From an uncultured Actinomyces sp. (GTDB lineage: Bacteria > Actinomycetota > Actinomycetes > Actinomycetales > Actinomycetaceae): a stretch of DNA of 5,589 nucleotides. The notes under the pieces were generated by a model. That model was given only the letters and a program-made list of their open reading frames with translations, did not search any database and was not told the origin of the DNA. The stretch is from NCBI GenBank assembly GCA_945949035.1, contig CAMFDH010000101.1, positions 1 through 5,589 on the forward strand, given 5' to 3'. The position numbers and the translations under genes were made by a program. Each line of letters begins with the position of its first letter. The stretch's first letter is position 1. This document shows, in pieces, positions 1 through 3,999 of the stretch.

Positions 1-1
1 C

Positions 2-532
2 TTTTCAGCGGTCGCGGGGAATCAGAGTGAGCAGCAGCGAGCGGTTGAAGAGGCGATGAGGGCGTCTGGAATCGAGCCGGGGGACCCGGTAGAGCTGGTG
101 GGCCACTCCCAGGGTGGGGCCATCGCCCTCAAGGTTGCAGGTGACCCCCAAGTTAAGGACCAGTTCAACATTGTCTCGGTTCTCACCGCCGGGGCTCCGA
201 CTGCCCGACTCGGAGGAGGGGTCGAGGCCTCAGTCCTCAACCTGGAGAACATCCATGACCTTGTGCCAGCGCTCGACGGCATGGCAGCTGACAGAACCCC
301 TTCGACGACAACGGTTCTCTTCGATTCCTCATCACTTACGCTCCCGGTGGGTAAACACGCGCACGACCTCGGAACCTACGTGGCTGCCGCAGCTCAGATG
401 GAAAGTGAGGTCGGTATCGATCCCATGGTGGATCCGGTGGGGACCTGGGAGGAGCAGCGAAGATCCGCCCTGGGTCTCGGTGTGGATACCAGGACGGAAA
501 CGCTTTACTTCCAGACCACGCGTGTTCGGTGA
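2..532 (+). CDS. Alpha/beta hydrolase, lipase-like (5'-truncated by window edge)
   Basis: This is a partial gene: the reading frame is open from base 2 to the TGA at 530-532, giving 176 visible residues, so the true start lies left of the window. The ATG at 56 is in frame but would leave too little of the fold before the nucleophile. Seen: the nucleophile elbow GHSQGG (visible residues 35-39, Ser36), a following 'SVLTAGAPTA' strand, 'LENIHDLVPALDG' with the likely catalytic Asp86, and 'GKHAHDLGTYV' with His119 or His121 as the likely catalytic base. The order Ser-Asp-His and the 'N/H-D-x-V-P' wording are typical of class 3 lipases and related serine esterases. The substrate cannot be told. 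The signal peptide or N-terminal domain, if any, is outside the window. It could form a short transcription unit with the membrane protein 46 bp downstream, but nothing shows this directly. Confidence 0.8.
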   Translation, partial: FSAVAGNQSEQQRAVEEAMRASGIEPGDPVELVGHSQGGAIALKVAGDPQVKDQFNIVSVLTAGAPTARLGGGVEASVLNLENIHDLVPALDGMAADRTPSTTTVLFDSSSLTLPVGKHAHDLGTYVAAAAQMESEVGIDPMVDPVGTWEEQRRSALGLGVDTRTETLYFQTTRVR

Positions 533-565
533 GAAGTACCTCTAGCTGCGCTTTCTTCACGCGTG
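517..565. repeat. Two copies of the 8-bp palindrome CACGCGTG
   Basis: The perfect palindrome CACGCGTG occurs at 517-524, inside the last codons of the hydrolase gene, and again at 558-565, just before and touching the Shine-Dalgarno site of the next gene. The start-to-start distance is 41 bp, about four helical turns. This could be a pair of operator half-sites for the downstream membrane-protein gene, or chance in GC-rich DNA. No matching regulator is visible. Confidence 0.3.
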
Positions 566-570
566 GGAGA
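565..570 (+). promoter_or_regulatory. Ribosome binding site for the 579 start
   Basis: GGGAGA lies 8 nt upstream of the ATG at 579. This spacing supports 579 as the start of the small membrane protein. Confidence 0.6.
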
Positions 571-578
571 CTGTCCCC

Positions 579-971
579 ATGCGATTTTTGATCAAGACTC
601 TCGGCAACATGGTCGGCATCTGGGTGGCGGCCTCAATCATTCCGGCTGTTACCTTCCGACAGAATGAGGACTGGCGCTACACGGTTGCCTACCTGTTTGT
701 GATCGCCCTGATCCTGACCCTGGCAAACCAGCTGGTTCGCCCCATCATCAAGTTCGTTTCGATACCTCTGTACATCCTGACCCTGGGCCTCTTCAGTCTG
801 GTGATAAATGGCCTGATGTTCTTCCTGGTTGGTTGGCTCTCCGGCCTCGTCAATGTTCCCCTGGTCGTTGACGGTTGGTTCGGGGCCATCTTCGGCGGAA
901 CTGTCACAGCAATCATTTCTTGGATCGTCGCGGGCATCGTCGGGGTAGTGTTCCCGAACCAAAGCGAGTAA
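579..971 (+). CDS. Phage holin family / YvlD-like small membrane protein (PF04020)
   Basis: This is a 130-residue integral membrane protein with about four hydrophobic helices: roughly residues 5-24, 34-50, 60-85 and 100-125. The central block 'NQLVRPIIKFVSIPLYILTL' (50-69), followed by GLFSLVING, is the hallmark of the Mycobacteriophage-holin-4-like / YvlD family. In that family an N-x-[IVL]-x-P-[IV] helix start and a 'P-x-x-[IL]-L-T-x-G-x-F' helix recur. The length matches the usual 110-130 residues. Members are widespread chromosomal envelope proteins of unknown biochemical function, and the 'holin' label comes from sequence similarity only. No lysin, phage structural gene or integrase lies nearby, so this is not evidence of a prophage. 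The start is fixed by GGGAGA 8 nt upstream. The gene stands 46 bp after the hydrolase and 101 bp before rocD. Confidence 0.85.
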   Translation: MRFLIKTLGNMVGIWVAASIIPAVTFRQNEDWRYTVAYLFVIALILTLANQLVRPIIKFVSIPLYILTLGLFSLVINGLMFFLVGWLSGLVNVPLVVDGWFGAIFGGTVTAIISWIVAGIVGVVFPNQSE

Positions 972-1057
972 AGCTGCGCCTCCGCCCCCGTACTGCGGTA
1001 GTTTCTGAAGTGAGATGAAGGACCGCGGATGCAGGTGACCCCTGCGCAAAACTCAAT

Positions 1058-1064
1058 GGGGAGG
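1058..1064 (+). promoter_or_regulatory. Strong ribosome binding site of rocD
   Basis: GGGGAGG is placed 8 nt before the ATG at 1073. It is a near-ideal Shine-Dalgarno match and fixes the rocD start. Confidence 0.7.
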
Positions 1065-1072
1065 CGAAGATC

Positions 1073-2320
1073 ATGGACCGGACTACCTATCAGCCGGGTG
1101 AAGCGACAAGGCGTGCGATTGAGGCCGAAGCGGGTGTCGTCGTAGGGAACTACCACCCACTGCCCGTCGTACTCGAAAAGGGGAAGGGGGCGTGGGTCAC
1201 CGACGTTGATGGCCGAGAGTTCCTGGACGCACTATCGGGCTACTCAGCCGTGAACTTCGGTCACTCGAACCCGCAGATCATTCAGGCCATGACTGACCAG
1301 GCAATCCAGCTGGGCCTCATCGCCCGCGCCTTCCACAGTGCCAATCTGGGGCCCTTCTGCGCAGCCCTTGCCGAACTGACTGGAATGGACATGGTCCTTC
1401 CGATGAACACCGGCGCCGAGGCGGTGGAAACCACGATCAAGGCGGCGCGTAAGTGGGGGTACCTCGTCAAGGGTGTCGAGCGGGATCGCGCGGAGATCAT
1501 CGTCATGGACGACAACTTCCACGGTCGTACCTCAACGATCGTGTCATTCTCTTCAGATCCCGACGCACGCGATGACTTCGGCCCCTACACCCCCGGATTC
1601 ATCTCGGTTCCATTCGGGGATGCTGAGGCCGTTCGCCGTGCCATCACGAAGAATACGGTTGCCGTCCTCACCGAACCGATCCAGGGTGAGGCCGGAGTGG
1701 TGATTCCACCCGCCAGCTTCCTTCCAGAACTGCGTCAGATCTGCGATGACAACAATGTTCTGCTCATTGTTGATGAGATCCAGTCTGGATTCGGTCGCAC
1801 CGGAGCCACCTTCGCCTGCGAGTTGGTTGGGGTACAGCCGGATCTTTACACCCTCGGCAAGGCGCTGGGTGGCGGGGTGTATCCGGTCTCAGCTGTCGCC
1901 GGCAAACGAGAGGTCCTGGAGGTGTTTACCGCTGGGACCCACGGGTCGACCTTCGGTGGCAACCCGCTTGCGGCTGCCATCGGCCTCGAGGTCATCTCCA
2001 TGATCAGGACGGGCGAGTACCAGCAGAACGCGGCTGAACGTGGCCGACAGTTGCGGGACCACCTGGTTGAACTGCACAAACAGTTCCCGGAACTTCTTCT
2101 GGGGTTCCGACAGATCGGCCTGTGGGTCGGTGTCGACTTCAACCCCGACCTCGTCACCGGCAGACAGGTCTGTGAGCAGATGATGAGTAACCGCGTCCTC
2201 ATCAAAGATGCGCACGGTTCCGTGGTCAGGATCAGCCCACCCCTCTGTGTGACGGAAGCCGACATAGACTTCCTGTGTATCGCGCTGAGCAAGACTCTGG
2301 AGCAGCTGCGGGCTGGTTAG
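1073..2320 (+). CDS. rocD: Ornithine aminotransferase (ornithine--oxo-acid transaminase)
   Basis: This is a complete 415-residue PLP-dependent class III (fold type I) aminotransferase. It would move the delta-amino group of L-ornithine to 2-oxoglutarate, giving glutamate-5-semialdehyde/pyrroline-5-carboxylate and glutamate in the cytoplasm (arginine/ornithine catabolism or proline supply). Seen: 'NYHPLPVVLEKGKG' (26-39), 'SGYSAVNFGHSNP' (55-67), 'MNTGAEAVE' (111-119), 'NFHGRT' (148-153), 'EPIQGEAGVV' (201-210), 'DEIQSGFGRTG' (234-244), 'LGKALGGGVYPVSAV' (261-275) and 'HGSTFGGNPLA' (290-300). Lys263 is the expected Schiff-base lysine and Asp234 the residue contacting the PLP ring nitrogen. By alignment to human OAT, Tyr27, Arg152 and Glu206 match Tyr55, Arg180 and Glu235, which give ornithine specificity and the 'glutamate switch'. 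This separates it from acetylornithine and GABA aminotransferases. No arginase, RocF-like or permease gene is adjacent. I saw no clear ArgR-type box upstream (972-1072). Confidence 0.95.
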   Translation: MDRTTYQPGEATRRAIEAEAGVVVGNYHPLPVVLEKGKGAWVTDVDGREFLDALSGYSAVNFGHSNPQIIQAMTDQAIQLGLIARAFHSANLGPFCAALAELTGMDMVLPMNTGAEAVETTIKAARKWGYLVKGVERDRAEIIVMDDNFHGRTSTIVSFSSDPDARDDFGPYTPGFISVPFGDAEAVRRAITKNTVAVLTEPIQGEAGVVIPPASFLPELRQICDDNNVLLIVDEIQSGFGRTGATFACELVGVQPDLYTLGKALGGGVYPVSAVAGKREVLEVFTAGTHGSTFGGNPLAAAIGLEVISMIRTGEYQQNAAERGRQLRDHLVELHKQFPELLLGFRQIGLWVGVDFNPDLVTGRQVCEQMMSNRVLIKDAHGSVVRISPPLCVTEADIDFLCIALSKTLEQLRAG

Positions 2321-2339
2321 TCGTGGGTCTGGGATGATG

Positions 2340-2353
2340 GACTAGGTCGTGAC
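2340..2353 (+). repeat. 14-bp direct repeat, left copy (flanks rpiB)
   Basis: GACTAGGTCGTGAC is here, between rocD and rpiB, and is repeated exactly at 2844-2857 across the rpiB stop codon. The two copies are 504 bp apart and bracket rpiB. This could be a remnant of a recombination or duplication event, a paired regulatory site, or chance. Confidence 0.4.
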
Positions 2354-2368
2354 CGCGATGGTTCACGA
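2347..2368 (+). other. Small inverted repeat in the rpiB leader
   Basis: TCGTGA (2347-2352) and TCACGA (2363-2368) are perfect inverted 6-bp arms around a 10-nt loop. They sit about 20 nt before the rpiB start and overlap the left 14-bp repeat. It may form a weak hairpin or an operator in the leader. There is no T-run, so it is not a convincing terminator for rocD. Confidence 0.25.
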
Positions 2369-2376
2369 AGTCACAG

Positions 2377-2382
2377 AGGGAG
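2377..2382 (+). promoter_or_regulatory. Ribosome binding site that decides the rpiB start
   Basis: AGGGAG lies 5 nt upstream of the ATG at 2388. It favours this start over the in-frame GTG at 2349, which would add 13 residues with no counterpart in the family. Confidence 0.65.
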
Positions 2383-2387
2383 AAGTA

Positions 2388-2849
2388 ATGAAAACCGTAC
2401 ATATCGCCGCTGATCACGCAGCCTTTGAACTTCGGGAAGCGCTGCTGGAGCACCTGAAGGACAGCGGGTACGAGGTCGTTGACCACGGCGCGTACGTCTA
2501 CGACGCCCTCGACGCCTACCCCCCGATGTGCATTGCCTGCGGTGAAGCTGTGGTGGCCGATGAAGGTTCGCTGGGGATCGTCCTCGGTGGATCCGGTAAC
2601 GGTGAGCAGATGGCTGCAAACCTGGTTGACGGAGTCCGTGCGGCCCTGGTGTGGAATGAGTCGACTGCCCGCCTGGCTCGCGAGCACAACAACGCGAATG
2701 TCATCGCCCTCGGCGCACGTCAGCACACCATGGAAGAAGCCATGCGACTGGTTGATGCCTTCCTGGAGACCCCGTTCTCAGACGATGAGCGCCACATCGA
2801 GCGCATCGAGATGATGGCGGAGTACGAGGCGGAGCGCTGCAACGACTAG
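2388..2849 (+). CDS. rpiB: Ribose-5-phosphate isomerase B, actinobacterial Glu-type
   Basis: This is a complete 153-residue RpiB/LacAB-family enzyme that interconverts ribulose 5-phosphate and ribose 5-phosphate in the non-oxidative pentose phosphate pathway. Seen: 'IAADHAAFELR' (6-16) with Asp9-His10, 'YDALDAYP' (38-45), 'GIVLGGSGNGEQMAAN' (63-78), 'AREHNNANVIALGAR' (97-111) and C-terminal 'DDERHIERI' (132-140). By position it matches the Mycobacterium tuberculosis enzyme with a shift of two. Glu73 corresponds to its catalytic base Glu75 (the E. coli enzyme uses Cys), and His100 to ring-opening His102. Arg111, Arg135 and Arg139 correspond to the phosphate-binding arginines. All are present, so the enzyme should be active. 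The start is set by AGGGAG at 2377-2382. The gene follows rocD by 67 bp on the same strand and could be co-transcribed, though the pairing has no obvious metabolic logic. It converges with the YwiC-like gene only 7 bp downstream. Confidence 0.95.
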   Translation: MKTVHIAADHAAFELREALLEHLKDSGYEVVDHGAYVYDALDAYPPMCIACGEAVVADEGSLGIVLGGSGNGEQMAANLVDGVRAALVWNESTARLAREHNNANVIALGARQHTMEEAMRLVDAFLETPFSDDERHIERIEMMAEYEAERCND

Positions 2850-2862
2850 GTCGTGACTAGGT
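2844..2862. repeat. 14-bp direct repeat, right copy, within a tandem GACTAGGT pair
   Basis: The right copy of GACTAGGTCGTGAC covers 2844-2857. Its first 8 bp, GACTAGGT, recur 11 bp later (2855-2862). The first TAG (2847-2849) is the rpiB stop. The CTA at 2857-2859 is the stop of the convergent gene read on the other strand. No hairpin followed by a T-run is present, so I see no intrinsic terminator between the two convergent genes. Confidence 0.4.
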
Positions 2863-3732
2863 GAGGGTGGCCGGCAGGATGAGGACGAGGACGACTGCCG
2901 TTGACACCGCAATCTCACTGAAACCAATGACGGCTGGACGAAGCGGCTTCCCGGTTCGGTAGGACCAGGCCGGGAAGGCTGCTGCCCGGATCAGCAGGAG
3001 TGCCCACAGGGCAACGATCCACCAGTTGAGGTGCCCCAGTAGGGCCGCCACAAAGGTGACCACGAGGACGACCCCGTGGAATGTCAGCGAGCCGATCAAC
3101 CAGGCCGAACTACCGCGTTCACGGATAAGGGTCTTCACCAGCGGAACGGTCCCGATGAAGTAGAGGGTGAGGATGGCTGTTGCAAGCCAGACCCTGCCCC
3201 AATCGTCCGGGTGGGATCCCAGTGAGAAGGCGATGGGGGTCAGAAGCTGCGAGGCAATGATGGCTGAAGCTCGCGAGAGCAGCCCTCGTTCGTTGTCATT
3301 CCACATCTCCCATAGGGCGATACCGAAGCAAACCGCGAATGCCGGCGCCCATAGCGCCAAGCTCGGCTTCAGAATAAGCAAGCCGACGGCCCCGACCGCA
3401 GCGACCGCAGCGTAGGTCACCAGGGCATTGCGGAAACGCCCCTGACGCTTCTTGATTGTGGCCAGGCGCGCTTCGCCAAGGGGCTTTCCCGCTGCCCGGG
3501 CCCGAGCACTTGAGTACACCTTGACCCACAGCCCAAGTGCGCTGAAATAGAAGAATGCTGCCAGCCATGCCACCAGCAGAAGCAGCTGCGGCCAGGCCAG
3601 CCCCCCGAGCAAACTGCCAACGATGACGGGCACCAGCATCATGGCCCAAGCCCCGTGTTGGTTCGAAATCCAACCATCTCGAACTAGGCGACGCGCCCGC
3701 TGCTTTGACGGAGATGATACTCGAGTTCCCAT
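2857..3732 (-). CDS. YwiC-like polytopic membrane protein (PF14256-type)
   Basis: This is a 291-residue membrane protein with about nine hydrophobic segments: near residues 30-46, 48-70, 103-121, 124-144, 151-171, 181-200, 209-232, 236-254 and 268-288. The short basic N-terminus (KQRARR at 10-15) is followed by 'NQHGAWAMMLVP' (24-35), the signature opening of the YwiC-like family. Other features are polar 'NDNERG' (145-150) before helix 5, 'GTVPLVKTLIRERG' (194-207) and 'LRPAVIGFSE' (264-273). YwiC is named from Bacillus subtilis, where its role is not known, and no reaction can be assigned here. The frame is open upstream to 3999, but the ATG at 3732 is the likely start. The family signature begins just after it, a GAGA lies 8 nt upstream on the minus strand, and the upstream extension has no recognisable similarity. 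The frame could also start at the ATG ending at 3840, but this lacks a ribosome site. Confidence 0.8.
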   Translation of the reverse strand: MGTRVSSPSKQRARRLVRDGWISNQHGAWAMMLVPVIVGSLLGGLAWPQLLLLVAWLAAFFYFSALGLWVKVYSSARARAAGKPLGEARLATIKKRQGRFRNALVTYAAVAAVGAVGLLILKPSLALWAPAFAVCFGIALWEMWNDNERGLLSRASAIIASQLLTPIAFSLGSHPDDWGRVWLATAILTLYFIGTVPLVKTLIRERGSSAWLIGSLTFHGVVLVVTFVAALLGHLNWWIVALWALLLIRAAAFPAWSYRTGKPLRPAVIGFSEIAVSTAVVLVLILPATLT

Positions 3733-3789
3733 GACCCCATTCTCGCAGGTGAGAAGTGCCGAGGGCCCACACCTAGATCCCAGGCTTCG

Positions 3790-3803
3790 GTGTACACGTA
3801 CGT
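3790..3803. promoter_or_regulatory. Overlapping palindromes GTGTACAC / ACGTACGT (candidate operator)
   Basis: Two perfect 8-bp palindromes overlap by 2 bp, about 60 bp upstream of the YwiC-like start. They are in a place where a repressor could act on the leftward promoter. No cognate regulator is in the window, and the call rests on symmetry and location only. Confidence 0.3.
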
Positions 3804-3824
3804 CGAATGAAGCCGGTTGAAGGC

Positions 3825-3838
3825 GTTGCCCGGACAAC
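3825..3838. promoter_or_regulatory. Imperfect dyad GTTGCCCGGACAAC (candidate operator)
   Basis: This is a 14-bp sequence in which 12 positions obey dyad symmetry (GTTG-CC-CGG-A-CAAC form, one mismatched pair). It lies in the middle of the divergent intergenic region. It might be a regulator site for either gene. It is unassigned and could be chance. Confidence 0.25.
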
Positions 3839-3985
3839 ATGAGGAAGTGGGTTGGTTTGCGGCGCGGCCAGTCTTCGTGGCAGGTGCGCTTTGATTCGAC
3901 AGGACTGGAGAGGACCCTTTGGGCCCCTTCGACGATTCGTTGGACAGAGTAAAGTTCGAAGCAGAGTACTTTATGCAGCGAAGCG

Positions 3986-3991
3986 AAAGGA
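3986..3991 (+). promoter_or_regulatory. Ribosome binding site that decides the mcrB-like start
   Basis: AAAGGA sits 8 nt before the ATG at 4000. The in-frame ATG at 3973 has no comparable purine run upstream, so 4000 is preferred; it also places the family N-terminus 'FTWVPFYEGLA' at residues 5-15. Confidence 0.6.
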
Positions 3992-3999
3992 AACTCCAC

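Larger units (their letters stand above)
3733..3999. other. Divergent intergenic region with several dyads
   Basis: These 267 bp separate the YwiC-like gene (leftward) from the McrB-like gene (rightward), so promoters for both should be here. I see no convincing coding frame or RNA gene, and no sigma-70 promoter with standard spacing. The best pair for the right-hand gene, TTGGAC (3940-3945) and TACTTT (3967-3972), has a 21-bp spacer, which is too long. Symmetric elements are GTGTACAC (3790-3797), overlapping ACGTACGT (3796-3803), and GTTGCCCGGACAAC (3825-3838, 12 of 14 positions symmetric). These could be operators. Codon and base use changes between the two sides of this region. Confidence 0.5.

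Noticed and set aside
579..971. 'Phage holin' similarity as evidence of a prophage
   Set aside because: The YvlD/PF04020 family is a common chromosomal membrane family. No lysin, capsid, tail or integrase gene is nearby.
972..1020. Possible intrinsic terminator after the holin-family gene (CCGC...GCGG)
   Set aside because: The stem is only about 4 bp with no following T-run.
633..1156. Long minus-strand open frames (138 and 155 codons) over the holin-family gene and rocD start
   Set aside because: They are antisense to well-recognised genes, give no recognisable protein, and are expected in GC-rich DNA.
2349..2387. GTG at 2349 as the rpiB start
   Set aside because: It would add 13 residues before the conserved N-terminus 'MKTVHIAADH'. 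The AGGGAG site is correctly placed only for the ATG at 2388.
3940..3972. TTGGAC...TACTTT as a sigma-70 promoter for the McrB-like gene
   Set aside because: The spacer is 21 bp, well beyond the usual 16-18. It is mentioned only as the best of weak candidates.
3733..3999. N-terminal extension of the YwiC-like protein up to 3999
   Set aside because: The added residues have no family similarity and no ribosome site, and they would fill the whole divergent promoter region.
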